Of a stretch of 64,000 bases of DNA, positions 44,049 through 51,829 are shown piece by piece. The notes beneath the pieces are model-generated. The model did not search any database. It was not told the DNA's origin and worked only from the letters and a program-made list of their open reading frames with translations. The stretch spans positions 1 to 64,000 of the forward strand of contig NZ_JPIK01000006.1 in assembly GCF_000717475.1 (NCBI RefSeq). The letters are read 5' to 3'. Each line of letters begins with the position of its first letter. The first letter of the stretch is position 1. The stretch comes from Desulfonatronum thiodismutans. Its GTDB lineage: Bacteria > Desulfobacterota > Desulfovibrionia > Desulfovibrionales > Desulfonatronaceae. Position numbers and translations under genes: made by a program.

Positions 44049-45385
44049 GAAGTCTTGTTCTGGCATTCTTTCTGATCGTTTGCTGCGTTTCGGCTCAGGC
44101 TTCGACGGGACTGGACGCATTTCTGGAACAGGCCCGCCAGCGGGCCGCGGAGGAACAGCGCAAGGACCGGGAGCGGGAGCTGGAATTCATGGCCGATCTG
44201 GACGCGGCCCGTGAGCGGACTCAGGAAGCCCGGGCCCTGGTGCGCGGCGAGCGGGACAGGCAGGAGCGTCTGCTTGCGAAATACGACGCCAACGAGGCCG
44301 TGCTCGCGGAATTGGAAGCCGTGTTGCGCGAGCAGCAGGGCGGTCTGGGCGAGATGTTCGGCGTGGTGCGGCAAAGCGCCGGGGATTTCCACGCCCAGTT
44401 CCTGGGTTCACTGGCCATGGCCGACAAGCCCGAGGCCTTGGATTTTCTTCATGCATTGGGCAACAGCCGCGGCCTGCCAGGCATGGAGGAACTGGAGCGG
44501 TTCTGGCTGATACTCCTGGAAGAAATGGTCGGCTCAAGCCGGACGGACCGGTTCATGAGCGAGGTGGTGCTGCCGGACGGAAGCGCGCGGCAACGGGAGG
44601 TTTTGCGCGTGGGCCCCTTCAGCGCGGTTTCCGAGGGAGCGTACCTATCCCACGTTCAGGGCCGCAACCAGTTTCTGGAACTGCCGCGCCAGCCCCAAGG
44701 TCGGTATCTGCGCCTGGCAAGGGACCTGGAACAGGCCTTGCCCGGGCAAACAACCTTTTTCGCGCTGGACCCCTCAAGGGGCGCGATCCTGACCCACTTG
44801 GTCCAGTCCCCGACACTGACCGAACGAATCAAGCAGGGCCGGGAGATCGGCATGATCATCCTGGTTTTGGGGTTGGTGGGCGTGATCGTCTTCGTGGTCC
44901 GTTTTACCATGCTTACGGTGATCGGACGCCGGATCCGCCGGCAATTGCGCAGCCTCCAGGGGCTGCCTGACAATCCCCTGGGCCGAATCATGCTCCTTGC
45001 CCAGGCCAACAGTCTCTCGGATTCCGAGACCCTGGAAATCCGCCTGGACGAGGCCGTGCTCAAGGAAGTCCCCCGCCTGGAACGGGGCCTGACGACCATC
45101 AAGATCCTGGCCGCGGTGGCCCCGCTGCTGGGCCTTCTGGGCACGGTGGTGGGCATGATCGAGACATTCCAGGCCATCACCCTGTTCGGCACCGGCGACC
45201 CCCAGCTCATGGCCGGAGGCATCTCGCAGGCCCTGGTAACCACGGCCCTGGGGCTTTCCATTGCCATTCCCCTGTTGCTGCTGCACAGCGTTGCCGCGGC
45301 CAAAAGCCGCCAGTTGACGACCATCATGGAGGAGCAGGGCGCCGGGTTGCTGGCCGAGCATATCCAGCGAATGAGGGAGAAATAA
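44045..45385 (+). CDS. Large ExbB/TolQ-type proton channel protein (TtpC-like)
   Basis: The 446-residue protein starts with a signal peptide (FFLIVCCVSAQA). A periplasmic coiled-coil domain of about 230 residues follows. The C-terminal MotA/TolQ/ExbB domain (about 270-446) has three membrane helices and the conserved AVAPLLGLLGTVVGMIETF. Such long ExbB proteins (TtpC in Vibrio) are needed for TonB2-type systems. GTG at 44045 overlaps the DUF3450 stop. It probably works together with the short ExbB encoded next. Confidence 0.88.
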   Translation: MRSLVLAFFLIVCCVSAQASTGLDAFLEQARQRAAEEQRKDRERELEFMADLDAARERTQEARALVRGERDRQERLLAKYDANEAVLAELEAVLREQQGGLGEMFGVVRQSAGDFHAQFLGSLAMADKPEALDFLHALGNSRGLPGMEELERFWLILLEEMVGSSRTDRFMSEVVLPDGSARQREVLRVGPFSAVSEGAYLSHVQGRNQFLELPRQPQGRYLRLARDLEQALPGQTTFFALDPSRGAILTHLVQSPTLTERIKQGREIGMIILVLGLVGVIVFVVRFTMLTVIGRRIRRQLRSLQGLPDNPLGRIMLLAQANSLSDSETLEIRLDEAVLKEVPRLERGLTTIKILAAVAPLLGLLGTVVGMIETFQAITLFGTGDPQLMAGGISQALVTTALGLSIAIPLLLLHSVAAAKSRQLTTIMEEQGAGLLAEHIQRMREK

Positions 45386-45394
45386 GCCTTTTTA

Positions 45395-45452
45395 GGTACG
45401 TGAACGTGCACGAAGCAGCTCTTCTCGTTCCCGTTCACGTACCCGTTCACGG
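45395..45452. repeat. Inverted repeat between the two exbB-type genes
   Basis: GGTACGTGAACG (45395-45406) and CGTTCACGTACC (45432-45443) are perfect inverted copies; a further CGTTCACGG follows directly. It may be a small mobile palindrome or an mRNA processing site. Confidence 0.7.
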
Positions 45453-45460
45453 AACAACCC

Positions 45461-46015
45461 ATGATCGAACAGTTTCTCAACTTGCAACGTTTTCTTGACG
45501 CCGGCGGGCCGGTGCTGTGGGCCATCCTCGGCGTGGCCATCGTTCTCTGGACCCTGATCATCGAACGCTACTGGCACCATTGGCGGGTTTTTCCCGGGGA
45601 ACTGACCTCGGTCCGCGCCAAGCGTCGTCATGCCCCAGGCACGGACCGTCGGCTGGCTCGAAAGATCCTGGAAAAGGACGTGTCCGAACTGCGCCAGAGC
45701 CTGACCCGCTCTCTGTTTCTCATCCGGACCATGATCGCGGTGTGTCCGCTGTTGGGTCTGTTGGGCACGGTCACCGGAATGATCCTGGTCTTCGACACCA
45801 TCGGCTTCAGCGGCACGGGCAACCCACGGGCCATGGCCGCGGGCGTGTCCATGGCCACCATCCCGACCATGGCCGGGCTGGTGGTGGCCCTGTCCGGCTT
45901 CGTGTTCAGCATCCGCCTGCAGCGCGGCGGCCGATCCAAGGCCCGACAGGCCGCGGACGTGCTGCTCAGGGACTTGTTGGAAGCGGAAGGGCGGAAGGAA
46001 GAGGGCGGAGGATAG
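45461..46015 (+). CDS. exbB: ExbB-type proton channel subunit
   Basis: The inner-membrane protein has 184 residues and three membrane helices. The first begins PVLWAILGVAIVLWTLIIER. The conserved segment MIAVCPLLGLLGTVTGMILV follows near residue 90, and the third helix contains TIPTMAGLVVALSGFVF. The size is that of ExbB2 of Vibrio. With ExbD it converts proton flow into force on TonB. It lies inside the TonB2-type operon. Confidence 0.93.
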   Translation: MIEQFLNLQRFLDAGGPVLWAILGVAIVLWTLIIERYWHHWRVFPGELTSVRAKRRHAPGTDRRLARKILEKDVSELRQSLTRSLFLIRTMIAVCPLLGLLGTVTGMILVFDTIGFSGTGNPRAMAAGVSMATIPTMAGLVVALSGFVFSIRLQRGGRSKARQAADVLLRDLLEAEGRKEEGGG

Positions 46016-46020
46016 AGCCA

Positions 46021-46092
46021 TAGGGGCGCACCTGTGTGTGCGCCCTGTATATCTCGTTTTCAGCAATGGGCGCACACACAGGTGCGCCCCTA
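46021..46092. repeat. Perfect 25-base inverted repeat between exbB and exbD
   Basis: Arms at 46021-46045 and 46068-46092 are exact reverse complements with a 22-base spacer; each has GGGGCGCACCTGTG in one orientation. It resembles dispersed small palindromic elements. It separates two genes that are otherwise closely spaced and would form a very stable mRNA hairpin that could tune the ExbB to ExbD ratio. Confidence 0.85.
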
Positions 46093-46109
46093 CACCGGAA
46101 CTCAATCCC

Positions 46110-46514
46110 ATGCGACGCAGACGACGATACGACGAACAAGACAGCGCCCAGATCGACATGACCTCGATGATGGACGTGGTGTTCATTATGCTCATCTTTT
46201 TCATCGTGACCACGTCCTTCGTCAAGGAGGCGGGCATCGAGGTGAACCGCCCCACAGCGGCCAGCGCGGAGCGCCAGGAGCGCGGGAACATTATGATCGC
46301 GGTGTCCGAATCCGGCGCGGTGTGGATCGATGGCCGACAGGTGGATGTGCGGGCCGTGCGGGCCAACGTGGAGCGGTTGCGCGCCGAGAACCCCGAGGGG
46401 GCCGTGGTTGTCCAGGCCGACGAGGCCTCCCGCACCGGGATCCTGGTCCAGGTCATTGACCAGGTCCGTTTGGCCGGGGTGCGCGACGTGGCGGTGGCGG
46501 CGAGTCGGCCATGA
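46110..46514 (+). CDS. exbD: ExbD-type TonB-system subunit
   Basis: The 134-residue protein has a short basic N-terminus (MRRRRRYDEQ) and one membrane helix with the functional Asp region IDMTSMMDVVFIMLIFFIVT near residues 14-33. A periplasmic domain follows with VQADEASRTGILVQVIDQVR. The ATG at 46110 has only a weak ribosome site (CCGGAA), probably because the inverted repeat was inserted upstream. Its stop overlaps the tonB start. Confidence 0.93.
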   Translation: MRRRRRYDEQDSAQIDMTSMMDVVFIMLIFFIVTTSFVKEAGIEVNRPTAASAERQERGNIMIAVSESGAVWIDGRQVDVRAVRANVERLRAENPEGAVVVQADEASRTGILVQVIDQVRLAGVRDVAVAASRP

Positions 46515-47158
46515 ATGCCGCGGCGCGTTACGGCCTTTCCCTGGGTTGCGGAATTCTGGCGGCACTGGGACTGTTCGTGCTGATGAACGTTCTTGTCAGC
46601 CGCGGCGAGGCCGGGGTGGAGGATCGACAACGTGTTCCGATGCCGCGATTCATCCGCATGGACGACCAGGAACAAGTCGTGCGCAGGCGTGAGCGGGAAC
46701 AGCCCACCCCGCCGGAGAAAATCCAACCCCTGCCGCGGATGGAAGCCCTGGCCGCGCCCCAAAAGCGGTCTTTGGAAGCTCCGGCTCTTGACCTGCCCCT
46801 ACCGGATATTTCCGCGGACTTGGCCCTGGCCGGACTGCCTTTGTCCGCACCTCCAGCCGAGCCGGAGGGCCCGGTCCGCTATACCCAGTCCCTGACTCCG
46901 GTCAGTCAGATCCCGCCGCGCTATCCCAGGCGGGCGCAACTGGACGGCATTTCCGGCTGGGTACGCCTGGAATTCATCGTCAACCCCGACGGCACGGTCA
47001 GCGACGTCACCGTGGTGGAAGCCGGACCCCGGCGGGGAATCTTCGACCAGGAGGCCGTGCGCGTCCTGAGCCGCTGGCGGTTCCAGCCTCAGATCCGGGA
47101 CGGCGAGCCCGTCCCGGCCCTGGCCACCATTGTCATCAAATTCAGCTTGGAGGGGTGA
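46511..47158 (+). CDS. tonB: TonB2-type energy transducer
   Basis: The 215-residue protein has an N-terminal membrane anchor (LSLGCGILAALGLFVLMNVL), a Pro/Glu-rich periplasmic linker, and a C-terminal TonB domain: PPRYPRRAQLDGISGWVRLE, FIVNPDGTVSDVTVVEA, and VRVLSRWRFQPQIRDGEPV. It transmits inner-membrane energy to the TonB boxes of the four receptors of this window and possibly others. It is translationally coupled to exbD (ATGA). Confidence 0.94.
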   Translation: MNAAARYGLSLGCGILAALGLFVLMNVLVSRGEAGVEDRQRVPMPRFIRMDDQEQVVRRREREQPTPPEKIQPLPRMEALAAPQKRSLEAPALDLPLPDISADLALAGLPLSAPPAEPEGPVRYTQSLTPVSQIPPRYPRRAQLDGISGWVRLEFIVNPDGTVSDVTVVEAGPRRGIFDQEAVRVLSRWRFQPQIRDGEPVPALATIVIKFSLEG

Positions 47159-47160
47159 TC

Positions 47161-48426
47161 ATGAATCACTTGACCCAATCGCTTCGTTCATCCTTGCGTT
47201 GGTTTCTTGTTTCCGCCGGGTTGAGCCTGGGGATGTTCCTTTCGGTCTCCATGACGGTTTCCATCGCTCCTGCTTCGGAGGACCGTCCCACGGTTTCCCA
47301 TGCCGCGCACCAAAAGCTCACCGCGGCCCAGGAACTGCTGCACCACTCAAAATGGACGGAAGCGGAATCGCTCCTGGAGAAATTCGTTCGGGAAGAGGCC
47401 CATGAACCCTACGCCCAGGCCCTGGCCTGGCAGATGCTCGGCTATCTGTTTCATGAAACCGGTCGCCATGACCGAGCCCTGGAAGCCTTTGACCGGGTTT
47501 TGGCCGGTGACGGCCTGGATGCCCCATTGCGACAGCAGGTTTTGTACAATTCCGCCCAATTGCTGGTACAGGCCAGCCGTCCAGCCGAGGCCGTCAAGCG
47601 CATCGAAGCCTGGATGGAGCAGGCCGGTTCTCTTTCCCCGGAGCAACGGGCAAGGGTGGCCTGGATCTATTTCGGTTCGGAACGCCACCAGGCGGCGGTC
47701 ATGCACCTGGAAGCCGCCATCCGCGAGACGACCACGCCCGAGAACGCCTGGCTGGAAATGCTCGTGGCCGCCTTGCACCACGATGAACAATACGAAAAAC
47801 TGACGCGCTGGTTGCCGCGGCTGATCACCCGAAATCCCGAGGACGGCAGGTACTGGCTGCAACTGGCCGGCGTGTACCTGCGGCTGGACGATCAGCGTCA
47901 GGCCGCCGCCGTGCTTTCCGCCGCATACCATAAGGGGTTGTTTCAGACTTCCGAGGACATCGTCCGGCTGGCACGGATGTATGTTCAGGCCGGAGCGCCC
48001 CGCAAAGCCGCGCACCTCCTGGAGGAGGGGATAGAGAACGGTCGCGTCGCGGTCACCGCGGAGCACCAGGAACTGCTGGCCAATGCCTGGCTGCAAGCCC
48101 GTGAGACGCGCCGCGCGGCCTGCGCCCTGGGACAAAAAGCGCGTAACGGCGGGGACTGCAAAACCCATTTACGGGCAGGCCGCTTGCTGATGCAGGTGGA
48201 GGACTGGAGCGGGGCCAGGGAGCACCTGGAGCTGGCGACCCCGGGCCGATGCGAACGCACCCGGGCCGAAGCCCTGTTGCTGCTGGGCATGGCCGCGTAT
48301 CACGAGGGCCGAATGGAAGAAGCTCGCGACGCCTTTGTCCTGGCCCGGGAAATCCCCGAGCAGCGCAGGCAGGCCGAGAGCTGGCTGGAGGTGCTGAGCC
48401 GGGGGCAGGGGAGGTCGGCGACGTGA
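47161..48426 (+). CDS. TPR-repeat protein ending the TonB2-type operon
   Basis: The protein has about 421 residues. A signal-like helix (LRWFLVSAGLSLGMFLSVS) comes first, followed by about ten helical repeats of the TPR type (for example AWQMLGYLFHETGRHDRALEAFD broken by its A/G positions). TPR proteins with this size close TonB2-type operons in other bacteria. GGAGG lies 7 bases before the ATG at 47161; a GTG at 47155 overlaps the tonB stop. Its exact job in the TonB complex is not known to me. Confidence 0.82.
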   Translation: MNHLTQSLRSSLRWFLVSAGLSLGMFLSVSMTVSIAPASEDRPTVSHAAHQKLTAAQELLHHSKWTEAESLLEKFVREEAHEPYAQALAWQMLGYLFHETGRHDRALEAFDRVLAGDGLDAPLRQQVLYNSAQLLVQASRPAEAVKRIEAWMEQAGSLSPEQRARVAWIYFGSERHQAAVMHLEAAIRETTTPENAWLEMLVAALHHDEQYEKLTRWLPRLITRNPEDGRYWLQLAGVYLRLDDQRQAAAVLSAAYHKGLFQTSEDIVRLARMYVQAGAPRKAAHLLEEGIENGRVAVTAEHQELLANAWLQARETRRAACALGQKARNGGDCKTHLRAGRLLMQVEDWSGAREHLELATPGRCERTRAEALLLLGMAAYHEGRMEEARDAFVLAREIPEQRRQAESWLEVLSRGQGRSAT

Positions 48427-48592
48427 GGGTGAAAATGTTCATGGTGCGGCGTTCTTCGTTGTGGTGTTGACGGGCATGAGTCCAGGGACTTTGGTGCGGG
48501 TTTGAACCAGGAAACGGTTTCTCAAGGTGCCTATCGGCCATCGAGCGCCAATCTGTTCTGAATCATTCCAAAAAGAAATATGCAAAAAACGC

Positions 48593-48622
48593 TTGACACA
48601 TTCCAGCGGTATTCACTATTGA
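48593..48622 (+). promoter_or_regulatory. Promoter of the aromatic amino acid operon
   Basis: TTGACA at 48593-48598 with TATTGA at 48617-48622 (18-base spacing) or CACTAT at 48614-48619 as the -10 box. It lies 8 to 11 bases before the leader-peptide ATG, so the leader transcript has an extremely short or no untranslated start if the last -10 is used. Bases 48427-48592 show nothing clear. Confidence 0.6.
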
Positions 48623-48630
48623 CCTTCTCC

Positions 48631-48735
48631 ATGCATTCCTCCACCACCTTCCTCACCACGAACTTTTATTTTGGTTTTTTTTATTTTTGGCGTGGTTTGG
48701 CCTGTGGTCAGAGGGAAGCGGTGTATCCGAAATAG
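48631..48735 (+). CDS. Aromatic leader peptide of the attenuator
   Basis: The 34-residue peptide begins MHSSTTFLTTN, then residues 12-20 read FYFGFFYFW: five Phe, two Tyr and one Trp in nine positions. It ends at TAG 48733-48735, 30 bases before the terminator hairpin. ACCACG (48655-48660) and CGTGGT (48691-48696) flank the aromatic codons and can pair. A stalled ribosome at any of the three aminoacyl-tRNAs would change folding of the RNA downstream. Genes below make Phe, Tyr and Trp, so the fit is exact. Confidence 0.9.
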   Translation: MHSSTTFLTTNFYFGFFYFWRGLACGQREAVYPK

Positions 48736-48780
48736 CAGGAAACTCTATCAAAACCGCTCTCAAAGGGCCGCAGGCAAACC
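48694..48780 (+). promoter_or_regulatory. Antiterminator pairing of the aromatic attenuator
   Basis: GGTTTGGCCTGTGG (48694-48707) pairs with CCGCAGGCAAACC (48768-48780) over 13 base pairs, with one bulged G and one G-U pair. This takes away the left arm of the terminator. A second small helix, AGCGGT (48717-48722) with ACCGCT (48753-48758), encloses the leader stop codon. Confidence 0.75.
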
Positions 48781-48798
48781 GCCGGCGGCCCTTTTTTT
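48765..48798 (+). terminator. Attenuator terminator before the aromatic operon
   Basis: GGGCCGC (48765-48771) pairs with GCGGCCC (48785-48791), the stem continues with GGC/GCC inside, and seven T follow. It lies between the leader peptide and the first enzyme gene. Confidence 0.92.
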
Positions 48799-48867
48799 AT
48801 GGCTGAATCGGCGGAAGCGACCCCCAGGGACAACACCAGGCGACAATGCCGGGGGAGGGGAAAGGTC

Positions 48868-49671
48868 ATGCAGAACATGCACTTGGGCAAAGCCGTCCGT
48901 CTGGAACGGATTTTCAACCGCAACACGGGCCGGACCATCGTCGTGCCCATGGACCATGGGGTCAGCGTGGGGCCCATCGACGGGCTGGTGGACATGCGCG
49001 ATGCCATCAACGGGGTGGCCGAGGGCGGAGCCAACGCCATCATCCTGCACAAGGGGTTGGTGCGCTGCTCACACCGGGGCAAGGGGGCGGACATCGGATT
49101 GATCGTGCATCTCTCGGCCAGCACGTCCCTGTCGCCCTTTCCCAACGCCAAGACCCTGGTGGGTACGGTGGAGGACGCCATCAAGCTGGGCGCGGACGCG
49201 GTCAGCCTGCACGTCAACCTGGGCGACGAAACCGAGCGTGACATGCTGGAGCAGATGGGCCAAGTGACCACCAAGGCCATGGACTGGGGCATGCCGGTGC
49301 TGGCCATGGTCTACGCCCGGGGGCCGAAAGTCGGCAACGAATACGATCCGGACGTGGTGGCCCAGTGCGCCAGGGTTGGCGTGGAACTGGGCGCGGACGT
49401 GGTCAAGGTGCCGTACACCGGCAGCGTGGAGTCCTTCCGGAGGGTTGTGGACGGCTGCTGCGTGCCGGTGGTCATTGCCGGCGGGCCGAAGCTGGACAGC
49501 AGCGAGGACCTGGTGCGCATGGTCTACGACAGTTTGCAAGCCGGCGGCGCGGGCTTGTCCATCGGCCGCAACATCTTTCAGGCCGCCCAGCCGGCCCGGC
49601 TGGTCCAGGCCCTGCACGGCATCGTCCACGACGACTGGGAAGTGGCCCAGGCCATGGAACTGTTACAGTAG
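48868..49671 (+). CDS. 2-amino-3,7-dideoxy-D-threo-hept-6-ulosonate (ADH) synthase
   Basis: This enzyme makes ADH, the first step of the archaeal-type route to dehydroquinate that avoids DAHP synthase. The 267-residue aldolase of the FbaB/DhnA class has [15 protein letters not shown] near the start and a Schiff-base Lys in [20 protein letters not shown] precedes the ATG at 48868. A start at 48799 sits directly on the terminator T run and was rejected. It is the first gene of the operon, in front of its partner enzyme dehydroquinate synthase II. The substrates are known from Methanocaldococcus homologs. Confidence 0.9.
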   Translation: MQNMHLGKAVRLERIFNRNTGRTIVVPMDHGVSVGPIDGLVDMRDAINGVAEGGANAIILHKGLVRCSHRGKGADIGLIVHLSASTSLSPFPNAKTLVGTVEDAIKLGADAVSLHVNLGDETERDMLEQMGQVTTKAMDWGMPVLAMVYARGPKVGNEYDPDVVAQCARVGVELGADVVKVPYTGSVESFRRVVDGCCVPVVIAGGPKLDSSEDLVRMVYDSLQAGGAGLSIGRNIFQAAQPARLVQALHGIVHDDWEVAQAMELLQ

Positions 49672-49680
49672 GAGAGCATC

Positions 49681-50664
49681 ATGATCCAAGTTTGGTTCAA
49701 GGCCGTACCCTTTGACAAAGCCACCGTGACCCTGGCCCTGGAATCCGGGGTGGACGCCCTGATCGCCCCGGCGGGCAAGGTTGATGAGATTAAGGCCCTG
49801 GGCCGGGTCGTGGTTTTCGCCGAGGACGAGGTGGATGCGATCCGGCTGGAGAGCAAGGCCGACGAGGAAGCCGCGACGCGATGCATGCGCTCCCAGGGCA
49901 AGGTGCTGCTGCGCCTGGGCTGGGAGATCATTCCCGTGGAGAACATCCTGGCCCAGGGCGAAGGCCTGGGCGTGGAGGTGGCCTCCCTGGATCAGGCCCG
50001 GCTGGCCGCCGGCATTCTGGAGCGGGGGGTGGATTTCGTGGTGGTCGTGCCCGAGGCCATACATGACCTGAAGGCCATCGTGGCCGCCCTGAAGCTCTCC
50101 GAGGGCCGCCTGGAGTTGAGCACGGCCCGCGTCGACGCCATCACCCCCGTGGGGCTGGGGCATCGGGTCTGCGTGGACACCTGTTCCCTGCTGCGCACCG
50201 GCCAGGGCATGCTGGTGGGCAATTCCAGCGCCTTTACCTTTCTGGTGCATGCCGAGACCGAGGAAAATCCGTATGTCGCGGCCCGGCCCTTCCGGATCAA
50301 CGCCGGTGCCGTGCATGCCTACACCCTGCTGCCGCGAAACCGGACCGCTTATTTGGGGGAAGTCGCCTCCGGACGGGAAGTGCTGATCGTCGACGGCCAA
50401 GGGCAGAATCAGGGCCAAACATCATTGGCCGTGGTCGGCCGCGCCAAGGTGGAGATCCGGCCTTTGATCCTGATTTCCGCGACCTGCGGGGACAGGACCG
50501 GCACGATCTTTCTGCAGAACGCGGAGACCATCCGCCTCGTCCGCCCCGACGGGTCTCCTGTAAGCGTGGTGGCCCTGGCTCCAGGCGATGAAATTCTCTG
50601 CCGCCTGGACGTGGCTGGCCGCCATTTCGGCATGGCCATCAGCGAGGAGATCAGCGAAGCATGA
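49681..50664 (+). CDS. aroB': 3-dehydroquinate synthase II
   Basis: This archaeal-type enzyme oxidatively deaminates ADH and cyclises the product to 3-dehydroquinate. The 327 residues match the family in length: IQVWFKAVPFDKATVTLALE at the start, GHRVCVDTCSLLRTGQGMLV in the middle and RPFRINAGAVHAYTLLPRN further on. It follows ADH synthase by nine bases and overlaps pheA by four. aroD, aroE and aroK for the middle of the pathway are not in this window. Confidence 0.92.
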   Translation: MIQVWFKAVPFDKATVTLALESGVDALIAPAGKVDEIKALGRVVVFAEDEVDAIRLESKADEEAATRCMRSQGKVLLRLGWEIIPVENILAQGEGLGVEVASLDQARLAAGILERGVDFVVVVPEAIHDLKAIVAALKLSEGRLELSTARVDAITPVGLGHRVCVDTCSLLRTGQGMLVGNSSAFTFLVHAETEENPYVAARPFRINAGAVHAYTLLPRNRTAYLGEVASGREVLIVDGQGQNQGQTSLAVVGRAKVEIRPLILISATCGDRTGTIFLQNAETIRLVRPDGSPVSVVALAPGDEILCRLDVAGRHFGMAISEEISEA

Positions 50665-51794
50665 GCCCGAACCATTCCGACCCGTCCGAACTGTCGCCCG
50701 AAGCCCAGGCTCGAATGGCCGAGCTACGCCACGGCATTGATGCCATTGACCAGGAACTCTTGGCCACCCTCAACCGCCGGGCCGCACTGAGCCTCGAAGT
50801 GGGGCGGATCAAGCGCGATTCACGGGACATCATTTTCAAACCGTTCCGGGAAAAGGAACTGCTGACCAGCCTGGCCACGGCCAACCCCGGCCCGCTCCCG
50901 GAAGAGCATCTGCGCAACATCTACCGGGAAATTCTTTCTTCTTCCCGGCGGCTGCAGCGGCCTCAGACCATCGTCTATCTCGGCCCGGAAGGCACCTTTT
51001 CCTACTTCGCCGGGGTGGAATACCTGGGTCACAGCGCGGAATTCCAGCCCAAACCGACCCTGCACGAGGTTTTTCAGGCCGTGGTGGCCCGGGAGGCCGA
51101 GCTGGGGGTGATTCCCCTGGAAAATTCCCTGCAAGGCACCGTGGGCCAGAGCCTGGACCTGTTCCTGCAATTCGAGGTCCACGTCCAGGCGGAAATCTAT
51201 TGCAAGATCAGCCACGCCCTGCTCTCCACGGCCAGCCAACTGGCCGACGTGAACACGGTTTACTCCCATCCCCAGGCCCTGGAGCAGTGCTCGACTTGGC
51301 TGCGTTCCCACCTGCCCACGGCCCGGATCGTGCCCGCGGAAAGCACGGCCGCCGCCGGTCGCCGGGTGTTGGAGGAGCCGAACAGCGCGGCCATCGGCCA
51401 CGTCCGCATGGGCCGAATGCTCGGCCTGACCGCCTTGGCCCGGCGGATCGAGGACCAGCCTGACAACTGGACCCGTTTTTTGGTCATCGGCTCCCTTCCC
51501 GCGGGCGCCGGAAACCAAGACAAGACGTCCATCCTGTTCACCCTGCCGGACAAGCCCGGCGCCCTGGCCGCGGTCCTGAATTTGCTGGCCCGCGAAGGCA
51601 TCAACATGAAAAAGCTCGAATCCCGGCCCTTTCGCGGCGAAAAATGGAAATACGTCTTTTTCGTGGATCTGGAATGCGACGTCAGTCGCCAGGAGTACCA
51701 ACAGGTCCTGGCCGACCTGCGCGACAACTGCCACACCCTGCGCATCCTCGGCAGCTACCCGTCCGGGCCGTATCTGGACGTCAGTGAAGGGTGA
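50661..51794 (+). CDS. pheA: Bifunctional chorismate mutase/prephenate dehydratase
   Basis: The P-protein, 377 residues, turns chorismate into phenylpyruvate. AroQ-type mutase comes first (residues about 12-95: AELRHGIDAIDQELLATLNR). The dehydratase follows (TIVYLGPEGTFSYFAG near 108, VIPLENSLQGTVGQSLDLF near 150). A C-terminal ACT domain has the Phe-binding ESRP motif (MKKLESRPFRGEKWKY), so feedback by Phe is expected. The start overlaps the previous stop. Confidence 0.95.
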   Translation: MSPNHSDPSELSPEAQARMAELRHGIDAIDQELLATLNRRAALSLEVGRIKRDSRDIIFKPFREKELLTSLATANPGPLPEEHLRNIYREILSSSRRLQRPQTIVYLGPEGTFSYFAGVEYLGHSAEFQPKPTLHEVFQAVVAREAELGVIPLENSLQGTVGQSLDLFLQFEVHVQAEIYCKISHALLSTASQLADVNTVYSHPQALEQCSTWLRSHLPTARIVPAESTAAAGRRVLEEPNSAAIGHVRMGRMLGLTALARRIEDQPDNWTRFLVIGSLPAGAGNQDKTSILFTLPDKPGALAAVLNLLAREGINMKKLESRPFRGEKWKYVFFVDLECDVSRQEYQQVLADLRDNCHTLRILGSYPSGPYLDVSEG

Positions 51795-51829
51795 GCTTTT
51801 CACTTCTCAATCTTTTTCAGGAACAATCT

